Shown in pieces: positions 8,288 through 17,700 of a DNA stretch of 27,314 nt. Made by a program: the position numbers and the translations under genes. Position 1 is the stretch's first letter. The number at the start of each line of letters is the position of its first letter. Below the pieces are notes generated by a model that worked only from the letters and a program-made list of their open reading frames with translations, was not told the origin of the DNA and ran no database searches. The DNA is from Chloroflexi bacterium TSY (lineage in GTDB: Bacteria > Chloroflexota > Anaerolineae > Caldilineales > Caldilineaceae): assembly GCA_019217005.1 (NCBI GenBank), contig JAHBNG010000167.1:1-27314 (forward strand). The letters run 5' to 3'.

Positions 8288-9076
8288 ATGAGTTCAAAAT
8301 ATGTTATTGGAGATGTCCACGGACACTACGACAAGCTGATCCGGTTACTTCAACAGACCCGACTAATCGGATGCGATCATAAATGGACGGGCAATGATGC
8401 AACGCTCTGCTTCATTAGCGATTACTTTGACCGAGGCCCGAATGGTATCGGCTGTATTGAGCTTGTGATGCGCTTACAACAGGAAGCTGGCGTAGAAGGC
8501 GGTCAGGTGATTGCTTTAATGGGCAATCACGAGCCCCTCATTCTCTCGGCTTTACGTTTTGGACAAACAGAGACGAATGGTCCGGGGCGGTCATTTGTTG
8601 CGGATTGGCAATTTAACGGTGGTCAGGCAGACGATTTAGAACGCCTCACTTCAAAACATATTGACTGGCTCTTACAGCTCCCCACCCTTGTGAAGTTAGA
8701 TGATTGGCTTCTGCTTCATGCCGATGCATTCTTCTATTCAAGTTACGGGACGACGATCAATGAGATCAATCAGCGCATTACATCTGTCTTAGTTGGCGAT
8801 GACCCAAATGCCTGGCAACAACTCCTGCGACAATTTGCTGAACGCTATGCCTACACAGAGCGCATACCAGGAGGCGCAACGCTCGCCAAAATATTCATCA
8901 ATAACCTTGACTGCAAACGCCTCATCCATGGACATACACCCATTAGCGTGATGGCGAGTAAACCGGCCCATTTAGTCACTGAACCATACATTTATGCAGA
9001 TGGACTCTGTACAAACATTGATCCATCGATGTACATGGGAGGGCCTGGGTTTGTCTACAAATTACCCACGATTTAA
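8288..9076 (+). CDS. PPP-family metallophosphatase (serine/threonine phosphatase or Ap4A hydrolase-like)
   Basis: The product has 262 residues from ATG 8288; TTG 8276 is an alternative start four codons upstream, and neither has a strong ribosome binding site. The calcineurin-like metal-site signature is nearly complete: GDVHG (residues 8-12), SDYFDRG in place of GDxxDRG, GNHE (in LMGNHEPL), a His in LLLHADAF, and GHTP near the C-terminus. These residues hold two metals and hydrolyse phosphoesters. The Gly-to-Ser change before the Asp of the second motif is unusual but leaves the ligands. The length suits bacterial PrpA/PrpB-like or ApaH-like enzymes. The substrate cannot be decided from sequence. 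It diverges from the repeat-protein gene on the other strand. Confidence 0.8.
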   Translation: MSSKYVIGDVHGHYDKLIRLLQQTRLIGCDHKWTGNDATLCFISDYFDRGPNGIGCIELVMRLQQEAGVEGGQVIALMGNHEPLILSALRFGQTETNGPGRSFVADWQFNGGQADDLERLTSKHIDWLLQLPTLVKLDDWLLLHADAFFYSSYGTTINEINQRITSVLVGDDPNAWQQLLRQFAERYAYTERIPGGATLAKIFINNLDCKRLIHGHTPISVMASKPAHLVTEPYIYADGLCTNIDPSMYMGGPGFVYKLPTI

Positions 9077-9110
9077 ACTGAGCTCTGTGTAAAACTCAAG
9101 GAAATACTTT

Positions 9111-9785
9111 ATGATCTTATCAACACCCGATCATCTTGCAATTACCGATCATCTCCTCATGACGACCCGTTCTGTACGCAAACGACTCGATCTGAATCGC
9201 CCCGTGGAACCAGAAGTGGTTTTTCGCTGCATCGAAATCGCCATGCAAGCACCGACAGGCTCCAATCAACAGGGCTGGCATTTCATGGTGATTACCAATA
9301 CTGAGAAGCGAGCAGAAATCTCACGACTTTATCGTGATTCATGGTATGCCTATGCGAACGCTCGTAAGGCACCTGCAAATGAAGCACCAACAGATGGTCC
9401 AAGCACCGCACAGATGGAGAGGGTGATCAGCTCTGCGCAATATTTGGCAGACAAGATGCAAGATGTACCCATCTTGATTTTGGCTTGCTATAATGGACGT
9501 CCGACAGAGCCATCGCCAAGCGCCCAGGCCGGACTTTATGGTTCAATTTTGCCCGCAGTCTGGTCCCTCATGCTCGCCTTACGCGCCCGTGGCCTCGGCT
9601 CGGCGTGGACGACTCTCCACCTACGCTATGAACAGGAGATCGCACAACTCCTCGACATTCCCGATGACGTGATCCAAGCTGCTTTGCTACCCGTGGCTTA
9701 TTTTACCGGAGACGATTTCAAGCCAGCCAAACGTATGCCCGCTGAAAAGCGGATCTATTGGGACAGTTGGGGAGAGACACAGTAA
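9111..9785 (+). CDS. nitroreductase-family flavoprotein
   Basis: A 224-residue protein starting at the ATG preceded by CAAGGAAA. The N-terminal TTRSVRKRLDLNRPVEPEVV and AMQAPTGSNQQGWHFMVI are the FMN-phosphate-binding Arg-Ser-x-Arg and the SN..QxW segment of the NfsB/FRP-like fold. The C-terminal half has the glycine-rich helix ARGLGSAWTTLHL that closes the flavin site. Members are FMN enzymes that reduce nitro compounds, quinones or enones with NAD(P)H. It is the second of six consecutive plus-strand genes, 34 bases after the phosphatase. A strong inverted repeat downstream (9835-9884) may end this transcription unit. Confidence 0.85.
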   Translation: MILSTPDHLAITDHLLMTTRSVRKRLDLNRPVEPEVVFRCIEIAMQAPTGSNQQGWHFMVITNTEKRAEISRLYRDSWYAYANARKAPANEAPTDGPSTAQMERVISSAQYLADKMQDVPILILACYNGRPTEPSPSAQAGLYGSILPAVWSLMLALRARGLGSAWTTLHLRYEQEIAQLLDIPDDVIQAALLPVAYFTGDDFKPAKRMPAEKRIYWDSWGETQ

Positions 9786-9834
9786 GAGATAGATGTTCAG
9801 ATAATGTTTTTCCACGCAATACAGTAGCTTGTCA

Positions 9835-9884
9835 GCATTTCAGCCGGTCAGCCAGAGAGCTGACTAGCTGACCGGCTGAAATGC
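9835..9884. terminator. 18-bp perfect stem hairpin, possible terminator
   Basis: GCATTTCAGCCGGTCAGC (9835-9852) is perfectly complementary to 9867-9884 around a 14-base loop. The loop has inner pairing potential (AGAGAGCTGACT). No T-run follows on either strand, so it may be a factor-aided terminator or RNA-stabilising element between the nitroreductase and the MBL hydrolase. Confidence 0.5.
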
Positions 9885-9908
9885 CATCTGGTTATAAGGA
9901 GAACGCTC

Positions 9909-10871
9909 ATGGAAGTCGCTCCGCGAATTCACCGCATTGAAGCCCCTTTCGGTGACCGAATTGTTTGCATGTTTCTCTTCGATGGTGATGAGTGCTCACT
10001 ACTTGTTGATACTGGTGTTGACAGTACGCCCCAAGAATCTATCGCGCCGTATTTGGAGAGTCACAATCTATCACCCACCAAGATTCGTTATGTTTTGACA
10101 TCGCATTCTGACTTCGATCATAATGCAGGTAATGCATCACTACGCGAATTGGCGCCTCAGGCACTCTTTCTGTGCCATGAGTTGGATCGCGTCATGATCG
10201 AGGATATGGAGGCCATGATCAATCAGCGCTATGGTGAATTCAGTGCCGATCATGGCATCGAAGATAGCGATGAGGCCAAAAATTATATTCGCGACAATTC
10301 CCGCACAGTGCCGATCGATCTCACACTTGCAGGTGGAGAACGCATCCGACTGGGCAAAGATTGGTTTGTCGAGGTCTTGCACACGCCGGGTCATTCTCGT
10401 GGACACGTGAGCGTCTATGATGAAACGAGCCGGACCGCCGTGATTGCTGATGCCACGCTCTACAACGCAGTGTTGAACGCCGATGGCAGCCCAGCCTTCC
10501 CGCCAACATATCGCTTTGTGGATAGCTACCTAGCTTCCATGCAGCGCTTCATGGGCATGCAGATCGATGTGCTCTTGACCAGCCACTATCCAGTCTATAC
10601 GGGTGCCGGAATTGATGAATTCCTTACCGAGAGTCGCGCATTTGTCGACCGCATGGATCAAGTCATTCTTGACGAATTATCGGGCGCCGACAAACCTCGA
10701 ACAGCCAAGGAATTGATTGACACGCTCGCTCCCAAGATGGGTGATTGGCCTGCTGAAGCGAACCCGTTCTTCATCTTCCCCCTTTATGGGCATCTTGAAC
10801 GCATGGTGCAATATGGGAAACTATCCACCGGACGTCGGGATGGGGTGATGACATTTGAGTTGAGTGCGTAG
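9909..10871 (+). CDS. metallo-beta-lactamase-fold hydrolase
   Basis: A 320-residue protein with ATAAGGAGAACGCTC before the ATG. The N-terminal half is the MBL fold: LLVDTGVDS (residues 31-39), the metal motif H66-S-D68-F-D70-H71, TPGHSRGH, an Asp in VIADATL, and TSHYP with the last His. The canonical HxHxDH has Asp in place of the second His, which alters one metal ligand and is known in several hydrolase subgroups. The ~90 residues after TSHYP are helical, as in MBL proteins with a C-terminal winged-helix-like tail (LACTB2 type). It is likely a thioesterase or lactone/phosphoester hydrolase; the substrate is unknown. Confidence 0.8.
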   Translation: MEVAPRIHRIEAPFGDRIVCMFLFDGDECSLLVDTGVDSTPQESIAPYLESHNLSPTKIRYVLTSHSDFDHNAGNASLRELAPQALFLCHELDRVMIEDMEAMINQRYGEFSADHGIEDSDEAKNYIRDNSRTVPIDLTLAGGERIRLGKDWFVEVLHTPGHSRGHVSVYDETSRTAVIADATLYNAVLNADGSPAFPPTYRFVDSYLASMQRFMGMQIDVLLTSHYPVYTGAGIDEFLTESRAFVDRMDQVILDELSGADKPRTAKELIDTLAPKMGDWPAEANPFFIFPLYGHLERMVQYGKLSTGRRDGVMTFELSA

Positions 10872-10961
10872 TCGGGTCTAATTGCGTCTTGCCTGATACT
10901 AAACATTTTGGGACACACCGTCAGTTTTTGGCATGGATTCATGTAGATGGATTGATCACGA

Positions 10962-11300
10962 ATGGATGACAAAACAACAATTGATGAACTCAAGGAGGCT
11001 GTAGCTGATTTCGTGGACTCCCGCAATTGGGAATCCTTCCACACCCCCAAACATCTCGTCATGAGCATTGCCATCGAAGCAGCTGAAATTATGGAACACT
11101 TTCAATGGCTGACAGTGGATGAAAGCAAAGAGTATGTCGCCAATGAAACACAACGTAAAGAAGTGGCTGATGAACTAGCCGATGTTCTCATCTACTGCCT
11201 CAGCTTCGCAGACGTCGCAGACATTGACATCAGTACGGCAATTCGAACCAAACTGGCGCGCAACGAAGTGCGTTTTCCGGTGCCTGCGGATAGTGGATAG
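10962..11300 (+). CDS. MazG-like nucleotide pyrophosphohydrolase
   Basis: A 112-residue all-alpha protein of the single-domain MazG/dCTP-pyrophosphatase type (RS21-C6-like). The magnesium-binding pair is visible: EAAEIMEHFQW (ExxE) and EVADELADVLIY (ExxD). These enzymes hydrolyse non-canonical or excess (d)NTPs to the monophosphate. The length equals that of stand-alone bacterial homologues. The start is the ATG after GATCACGA, with no strong ribosome binding site. It lies in the plus-strand metabolic run. Confidence 0.85.
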   Translation: MDDKTTIDELKEAVADFVDSRNWESFHTPKHLVMSIAIEAAEIMEHFQWLTVDESKEYVANETQRKEVADELADVLIYCLSFADVADIDISTAIRTKLARNEVRFPVPADSG

Positions 11301-11440
11301 CAGATAGTGGATAGTAGATGGTGGATGGATAGATATACTGAGCAGCGCCATAAAATAACACTTTTTAGTCGAGAAAGAATGTTATAATGTGCTGCTGCGG
11401 AGTATATAGGTATCTTGCAGCACGACTTGCCTGTCAACTG

Positions 11441-11469
11441 GTATCACGCAACACGCATTACGCAACACT
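11441..11469 (-). repeat. short interspersed GCGTGTTGCGT repeat, copy 1
   Basis: On the minus strand this reads as degenerate direct repeats of TGCGTAATGCGTGTTGCGTG. The same sequence recurs at 24197-24230 on the plus strand. Another low-complexity tract (GATAGTGGATAGTAGATGG) lies at 11291-11334. Confidence 0.5.
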
Positions 11470-11512
11470 TATCATACCCAGACCATCTCTAATACCTGGA
11501 ACACATACTCTC

Positions 11513-12328
11513 ATGAAACTAAGCTGCCTCCCCGTCTCACTTTATGCTGACTTTGTGTCGGGACGTCGATCCTTAGCCGATTGGTTTGGTTTTGCCGCTG
11601 AATTAGGTTTGGAGGGTGCCGACGTCAGTGTAGCTCATCTGGAAAGTCTCGAAGCAGCCTATCTCGATAGCCTCAGAGAAAACGCACACGCCGTTGGCGT
11701 CCAGATTGTCATGTTGGTCACATATAGCGACTTTACCCACCCAGATCCTGATGAACGCACTCAGCAGGTCGCTGAATTAGAGGCATACATTGCCGCCGCA
11801 GCGCGATTCGGTGCACCCTATGTTCGCGTCACGGCAGGCCAAGCGCACCCCGGCGTTAAACAGGCGCAAGGTATCGAATGGGCAGTCAATGGATTGACGA
11901 GTTGTCTCACGATGGCAACAGAGGCAAACGTCACAGTGGTCTACGAGAATCACACACGAGGTTCTGTCTGGACCTATGATGACTTCTCGCGACCTGCCGA
12001 AATCTTTTTGAACATTGCACAGCAGACCGCCCAGAGTGAACTCAAAATCTTATACGATACAGCCAATACCTTGGGGCATGGAGATGATCCGTTGGCTGTC
12101 TTAGATGCAGTCAAAGATCGAGTTGCTGTGATTCACGTCAACGACATCCGTCGTGCTGGAGACTTCGAACCGGTCATCGCCGGCACCGGCGTTGCACCAA
12201 TTCCAGCTATTTTGGCCAACCTGTTCGAGAACGGCTTCAATGGTTGGATCAGTGTGGAAGAAGCGAGTATGCAAGGCGAAGAGGGATTCCGGCAGGCGAT
12301 TCCGTATGTGAGAAAGTTGATGCATTGA
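11513..12328 (+). CDS. sugar phosphate isomerase/epimerase (xylose isomerase-like TIM barrel)
   Basis: I start it at the ATG beginning MKLSCLPVSLY rather than 42 codons upstream, because the upstream part is low-complexity repeat DNA. It has 271 residues, typical for AP-endonuclease-2/xylose-isomerase-like TIM barrels. Visible features are ELGLEGADVS on an early strand, VVYENHTRG with a metal-binding Glu, LYDTAN with Asp, VIHVNDIRR with His and Asp, and a terminal GWISVEE with Glu. These are the usual divalent-metal ligands. It probably isomerises or epimerises a ketose or inositol derivative. It is followed by an SDR, and the two could catalyse successive steps on one sugar. Confidence 0.85.
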   Translation: MKLSCLPVSLYADFVSGRRSLADWFGFAAELGLEGADVSVAHLESLEAAYLDSLRENAHAVGVQIVMLVTYSDFTHPDPDERTQQVAELEAYIAAAARFGAPYVRVTAGQAHPGVKQAQGIEWAVNGLTSCLTMATEANVTVVYENHTRGSVWTYDDFSRPAEIFLNIAQQTAQSELKILYDTANTLGHGDDPLAVLDAVKDRVAVIHVNDIRRAGDFEPVIAGTGVAPIPAILANLFENGFNGWISVEEASMQGEEGFRQAIPYVRKLMH

Positions 12329-12425
12329 ACGCAGAGCGTAGAATGTAGAGCGCAGAACATTGGGTTCCGGTACTTGGAACTCAGAGCCCAGAACTCAGAA
12401 CTTAGAACATACAGAAAGAGGAGCT

Positions 12426-13196
12426 ATGAGCAAGAAACTCGTTAATTTTGATTTGAGCGGAAAAGTGATGATTGTGACCGGTGCTGGCAAGGGAATTGGG
12501 AAAGCGATCGCTTTGGCAGCACCGGAGTATGGTGCAAACTTAGCCTTAGGTAGTCGCACCGTCAGCGAATGTAAGGCGGTTGCGGAAGAGTGTCATTCCA
12601 AAGGCGTTCGCGCCGAGGCATGGACATTAGATGTTTCCAAGGTCGATAGCATCAACGCCTTTGTTGATCAGACGGTTAGCACTTTTGGGCGCATCGATTC
12701 CGTCGTCAACAACGCGGGATACAACACACCCAAGCCCGCACTTGACTACACCGAAGCAGAGTTTGACTTTATTTCAGACGTCAACTTCAAAGGTGCCTTT
12801 TTTATGTCGACGGCCTGTGCACGCAAGATGATCGAGCAAGAGATTGCAGGGAGCATCATCACAATCAGTTCCCAGGCTGGCGTGGTGGGTGGCCCCCTGC
12901 GCAGTATCTACGCCTCGGCCAAAGGCGCGGTTGGTCAGATGACGCGTTCTCTCGCCGCGGAATGGGCACCCCACAACATCACGGTGAACGCCGTTGCACC
13001 TACTTTCACCCGGACACCGTTGCTGGAAGAAGCCATCAAGAATCCAGAATTTGCCAAAAACCTGGAAAAAGTCCCCATGGGCCGCATTGCCGAACCCGAA
13101 GAGATGGCCGCCGCCGTGATCTACATGGCGTCTAACTCAGCCCGCATGTTGACGGGCCAAATTCTTTGTGTCGATGGTGGGTTTACGGCGGTTTAG
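12426..13196 (+). CDS. short-chain dehydrogenase/reductase (SDR)
   Basis: A 256-residue classical SDR. The start is the ATG after GAAAGAGGAGCT; an upstream in-frame extension falls in repeat-like DNA (AACTCAGAACTTAGAAC) and is excluded. TGAGKGIG (residues 18-25) binds the nucleotide, LDVSK contains the adenine-contacting Asp, and NNAG follows. The catalytic set is Ser in ITISSQAGV and Tyr-x-x-x-Lys in YASAK. The C-terminus has GRIAEPEEMAAAVIYMAS and GQILCVDGG, as in glucose/gluconate or 3-oxoacyl-type reductases. It is the last gene of the plus-strand metabolic run. The substrate is unknown. Confidence 0.9.
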   Translation: MSKKLVNFDLSGKVMIVTGAGKGIGKAIALAAPEYGANLALGSRTVSECKAVAEECHSKGVRAEAWTLDVSKVDSINAFVDQTVSTFGRIDSVVNNAGYNTPKPALDYTEAEFDFISDVNFKGAFFMSTACARKMIEQEIAGSIITISSQAGVVGGPLRSIYASAKGAVGQMTRSLAAEWAPHNITVNAVAPTFTRTPLLEEAIKNPEFAKNLEKVPMGRIAEPEEMAAAVIYMASNSARMLTGQILCVDGGFTAV

Positions 13197-13210
13197 ACGA
13201 TTCCAAAAAT

Positions 13211-13263
13211 CAATGTGGATGCTGCGCATCTGTACCAAACACGAAGTGAGCGCTTCGTCCTCC
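13211..13263 (-). repeat. interspersed repeat R50, copy 2
   Basis: The reverse complement matches 3383-3432 with a few substitutions and one indel (CACTTCGTGTTTGG…CAGATGCG.AGCATCCACA). It abuts the long hairpin that begins at 13262. Confidence 0.6.
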
Positions 13264-13450
13264 ACAGATGGACAAGATTTACAGGAGACATTATAGGGAT
13301 TGAAAAATAGGACACGGATTTTCAGGATGAACACGGATTCTCTCAAAGTTGATCCGTAAAATCTGTGTTCATCCGTGTCCCATATTCTGAATCCTTATAA
13401 TCTCTAGGGTTCGAAAGAGAAAAAATCCAGTCAATCCTGTCCATCTGTGG
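13262..13450. repeat. 189-bp imperfect palindrome
   Basis: The outer arms 13262-13279 and 13433-13450 pair over 17 of 18 bases. Further complementary blocks continue inward: ATTATAGGGATT against AATCCTTATAAT, and GGACACGGAT against ATCCGTGTCC. It would form one long bulged stem. It may end the SDR transcript or be a mobile palindrome. Nothing else is coded in 13197-13484. Confidence 0.6.
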
Positions 13451-13484
13451 CTCCTTTAAAAGAAGACTCCTATCCTCCAAGCAC

Positions 13485-13730
13485 TCACAAACTCACTGAC
13501 TGATCCCGAAACCCCGCCTCTAGGCTTTGGACACGAGCCTCTAAGTCAGCCACCGAATGACTGACGCTTTCCAATTCACGTTGACACAGCACAAGCAGTT
13601 CATCCAGTTGACGAGAGCGAATCAATAGCTGACCACCTAGCTGCTCAGTTGTCATTTGGGCCGACTCCCAGCGTTTGAACAGTTCGTCCCACGAGTAGGG
13701 CTTGGGGTTGGTTTCTGGTTTTTGGTGCAT
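13485..13730 (-). CDS. small coiled-coil hypothetical protein
   Basis: An 81-residue frame starting at the ATG after GAAAGGAACAAGCG; a further 19 codons upstream lack a site. The start is hydrophilic (HQKPETNPKPYSWDELFKRWE). From about residue 25 it is one predicted long heptad helix (LLIRSRQLDELLVLC … VADLEARVQSLEAGF), so probably a dimeric coiled coil. I do not recognise the family. It is the first minus-strand gene after the DGR block, about 1 kb beyond target gene 1, and could be an accessory or unrelated. Confidence 0.5.
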   Translation of the reverse strand: MHQKPETNPKPYSWDELFKRWESAQMTTEQLGGQLLIRSRQLDELLVLCQRELESVSHSVADLEARVQSLEAGFRDQSVSL

Positions 13731-14177
13731 CGCTTGTTCCTTTCGAGTTTTCGATTGATAAAAATGCACCAACAGAAGAACGGCCACTCCAACCGATGGA
13801 CGCCCTGTTCAACCAAGCGGCGTTTGTGAACAGCACATCCGGCATCGAGGTGGCCGCGCTTCTTTGACGGAATTCGTAATGAAACAGTAAAATTATGCAC
13901 AGCCACCCAGACTGCTCAGACAGTTTGGGTGGTAGCCGTTCGCTGGGTGGTTTCGACACCCGGCGGCGGCGTGTTCTTCAGTTGGCAGATCCAGCCCAAC
14001 CGATTCTGGCGAGTGCAATCGACCAGCATGTGGCTCGTCAGAATCAGATGGTCTTCCCGCAATGGGGTAGACCAATACACATGATTTGTGGCAGGATGGC
14101 TGGAGATGATAAACGATGCTGGGTGATCTGTCAAATGTCAGCAATTTCAAATTGGAAACGGGACAGTCGGGCTCCAG

Positions 14178-14372
14178 GTGACAGTCACTCCCGAAATCTC
14201 CCGCTCTTCAGCGGAATTTCACGCCCGCTGGATCGTGAAGTGACGGTCACCTTCCGCACAGGCGAGAGCAGTGGAAGTGTTTGCGAAGCTGTCGCTTGCG
14301 ACACTGTCACTTGAGACGGTGCGAGGACAAAAGTTCATCAACCCTTTCAGTGCATTCGTGAGTGACTGTCAC
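14178..14372. repeat. periodic palindromes GTGACNGTCAC at 60-62 bp spacing
   Basis: Perfect 11-bp palindromes GTGACNGTCAC occur at 14178, 14240 and 14362, and a degenerate one (GACACTGTCAC) occurs at 14300. The start-to-start spacings are 62, 60 and 62 bp, close to six helical turns. The spacers (49-51 bp) are not alike, and the period is not a multiple of three, so this is neither a CRISPR nor a protein repeat. The rest of 13731-14380 holds no gene I can support. Confidence 0.6.
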
Positions 14373-14382
14373 CAGGAACGGC

Positions 14383-14626
14383 CTAAAATGAACCGGTCCG
14401 TTCCTGGCTATGTTCGGGGATCCCGTCACTCTGCACCCACTCAAAAACGAATTCAGACAACAGTGGATTGGGTGCCCCGTTGACGAACATGCTTGCTCAT
14501 AGCTCGTCTTGTTTATAGACGAACGAAGCAATCCGTTTCCTGGCTACGTTTAGGGGCTATGCCACTCTGCACCGACACAACAATAAATTCAAATACCAGC
14601 GGATTGAGCACTTCGTTGACAAACAT
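14383..14626 (-). repeat. two diverged direct copies, each with a similar 35-37-codon frame
   Basis: About 110 bp is repeated with a 136-bp offset. Each copy opens a small minus-strand frame: 14626-14513 (MFVNEVLNPLVFEF…VQSGIAPKRSQE) and 14490-14383 (MFVNGAPNPLLSEF…VQSDGIPEHSQE). The peptides share MFVN, NPL, EF, VQS and SQE at matching places. Neither has a good ribosome binding site. They may be fragments of a duplicated larger gene. The protein family is not recognised. Confidence 0.45.
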
Positions 14627-14722
14627 ATCTACTGATGACGAACCATTCCACAGAAGAAAGAGCCTATCCGCTCCCGTCTAAATCCGTTGCTGTATTTCGA
14701 CAACATCGCTTCAGAGATCAGA

Positions 14723-14739
14723 AGAGGGCTACGCCCTCT
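14723..14739 (-). promoter_or_regulatory. DGR-type hairpin downstream of variable repeat 1
   Basis: A perfect 7-bp stem AGAGGGC / GCCCTCT with a 3-base loop lies 47 bases beyond the stop of target gene 1. In the Bordetella phage DGR a short GC-rich hairpin or cruciform just after the VR aids mutagenic homing. The same hairpin occurs at the same distance after target gene 2 (18727-18743). Confidence 0.65.
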
Positions 14740-14785
14740 CAATCAGAGAGTCAGAGCGATTTGTGGAGCAAACGGGACGCATGTT

Positions 14786-17700
14786 TCACTGTTCAGAGAC
14801 TTCAGTCCGCAGAGGAAATGGGGAGACTACACATCGAAATCCGATATTGTAGCTGCGGTAGTACGGGCCGTCCCTGTAACGGTTAGCACCCCGCACGTCG
14901 TTATCGCCGTTGGCGAACGACCCGCCTCGCAACACCCGCAGGTCTATTCGATTTAGATCTTCTCGGCCCCTTTGCTCTTTCAGATCTGGCGGATAGGGGT
15001 AGTCTTCTTCAACAGATCGGTTCCATTCCCAAACATTGCCCGCCAGATCTTGGACCCCATAAGGGCCAGAACCTTTGGGAAAGGCTCCCGGTGTGCTGGT
15101 TGTCCCAACTTCGGTCTCCACGTAGTTAAGACAATCGTGCTCGATCTGATCACCCCAGGGGTATGTACGATGTGGTTGCGGATTGTTCTCCCATGCTGGA
15201 CACTCGTTCGAAGAGCAGAGACGATGCAGATCAGACCAAGGACCAATTGGCGCTTGAGACGGCAGCTTGTGTCCACCGCGGGCGGCCTTCTCCCATTCCG
15301 GCTCGTTGGGGAGGGTCACTTGCCAACCTTTGGGCATTCGCTTTGCGCTTTGAAATTGCTCATGCAACCAACAGCAGTAGGCCAGGGCTTCGTACCAGGA
15401 GATGCCGACGACAGGATGATTGGGAAGGTTGAAAGGTGCACCATAGTTGTGGGGAGCCACGATTTTTTCGCTCACAAATTCCCCATCGATATAGGTGTCA
15501 ACAGACACTGTTCCATCTTGCCAATGATCGGCCTGGATCGCTTCAGCCCAGTAGCGTTCTTCACTATACCCACCTGCCCGCACAAATTCATCAAACTGGG
15601 CATTTGTGACTGGATAGCGGCCCAGTGCATAGGGATAGGGAAGCTCAAAGTCGAAGGCTGGGCGCTCCGAGAGAATCCCAGGTGGTTCCTCTTTTTTCGC
15701 TCCTATGGTAAAGGTACCGGCGGGCACCCAGCAAAACGCCATCTGAATCGATTGCAACAGTTCTATGCGGGGATCACCCAGATGCGCCAGCATCTGGCCA
15801 GCTTCAACTCGCTCCAAAGGTGGTAGGGCATTCTGTTCAAGGAGAGTGACGAGGCGGGGACGCAGACGGGCCATGTAGCTGTCGCCGTCATATTCGGTAT
15901 CCTGCTCGACTGTCTCTTTGCCCACGAGTTTGGCGATTTTGGCAGACCAGAGATAAAGACGCCATGACGATTCGATTGCAGGTTCGGACGTGGACCCCAG
16001 ATCGTAGGCCAGGTCCAGCACGGCCTCTTGATCTTTATTGACATAGTAGAGTTCTTCGGCACCCATTTGAGCGGCTACGGCCCAAAACTGTTGCTCCTGG
16101 GCGCGGTTGCGGAACTCGGTCGTGCGTTCACGTCTGCGGCCACGGATCATGTGGCAGCCAGCTAGATACTCTTGGAAGGTGCGATGGGGAAAGGCATAGC
16201 TGGCGGGTTTCTCCGCCGACTGCGTCTGATTGCTCGTTTGCTTATCCTCTTCCAGCATTCGCCCGCCTTGACCCACAAGCAGACCGGCCCGCTGGTCCAC
16301 ATAGTCGAGAAATTCACCAGCCAATCCAGGGTTGCCGAGATGTTCTCTGCGCTCGAGCAGGGTCAGCAAATAGCCACGACTCAGGGTCTGCTGTTCGTTG
16401 GATGCTTCAGGGTTGATTCCTGGAGCCCTTCTGGCCTGGGCTTGACGCTGATGCGCATCGTAGGCAATGTTTTCGAGCAACAGCCGCAATTTGCGTTCGT
16501 CTTTCAGCAGGGTTTCCAATTCATCCGAGAGAGGAATGCTGCGGCGACGCTGCCAGCGATGGAGTAGCACTTGGACGGCCAAATTATAGAGACGCACCCG
16601 CTCCTTGGGTAGGCCAACCTCCTTCTGATGAATTAGAGTCATGGTGGTCAGAAGCATGGGGTTCTCGGCCAGTTCACGCAAATCCTGGCTCAACGCGGCA
16701 TCTTGCAGATCAGCGATTTTCTCTTCCACCTCGATAGATTTGATCTGTCCCAGTTGGGCCTGGGTACGATACCAACCTTCGATAAAGTCTCTGATCTTCT
16801 CGTCGCTAAATCTGGCGAGACGGAGTATTTTGAAACGAGGCAAAAGATCGCTTTCGTAGGACCGGATTCGGCAGGTGACGATGATCTGCCGCAGCTTGGG
16901 ATATTCCATGAGAATGGCATGAACCAAATCACGAATCAGAGAGCGACGGGCTTCGGGCACTTCGTCCAATCCATCGAAGATAAGGAGAACCGTCCCGCTC
17001 TCCAGAGCATCTTCAACAATCGGAGAAAATGGCTGAGCGCGCCATTGTTCTAGTTGGGTCTGCCAACAATGAGAGAAGGCAGAAACAAACGCCTCCGACG
17101 TATCAGCGAAAGTCGAGTCCATCAAATTCAGCTGGGTTAAAGACGGGAGCAACTCATGCAAAGTGATCACAAGTGGCAGAAGAGGCTGCTCCCAACCATC
17201 AGGCGGCCCAACATCCTGATTGAGAAATGCGTTGGCGTGAAGAGCTGCCAGACGCCGGACAAAGGTGCTTTTACCGCTACCAGGGTCGCCAAGCAGAAGA
17301 AGACGATCACGTTGCGCCGCGCCCTCCAACGCACCCAGGATTCGCTCTTTGGCCTGGTCGCTCCGCTTCAGCAGTGACGTCACATCGATCTTAGATATCG
17401 ATGTTTCGGTAGCACGGTTGTCTAATTCGACTGGGACGCGGGTCGTTGTGTTCAACGAGATATAGACATCTTCTAACGTGAGGGTTGCTTCATCTTCTTC
17501 ACCACCCAATGCAGCCAAATGAAGAACATTGCAGGCACGCAGCAGTCGCGTCAGATAGCGCGTTCGGGCCACTGCTTCGTCGGTCTCAACCAATGCGTTG
17601 TATTGATTTTCTATATAGTTCTCGGCCTTGACTGCACGAGCATCGTCGCCCGTCTGGACGACTTCGGCCTTGTCGGTGATGACGCCCCGTTCACCAGCAG

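Noticed and set aside
10900..10930. Possible fourth, very short copy of the MITE-like element (TTTTGGGACACACC)
   Set aside because: Only about 16 bases match; could be chance.
13916..14134. 72-codon minus-strand frame (TTG start) and overlapping frames between the coiled-coil gene and the DGR target
   Set aside because: No ribosome binding site, no domain, and competing frames on both strands. Not supportable as a gene.
14178..14372. Possible CRISPR array
   Set aside because: The repeated core is only 11 bp and palindromic, spacers are 49-51 bp, and no cas gene is near.
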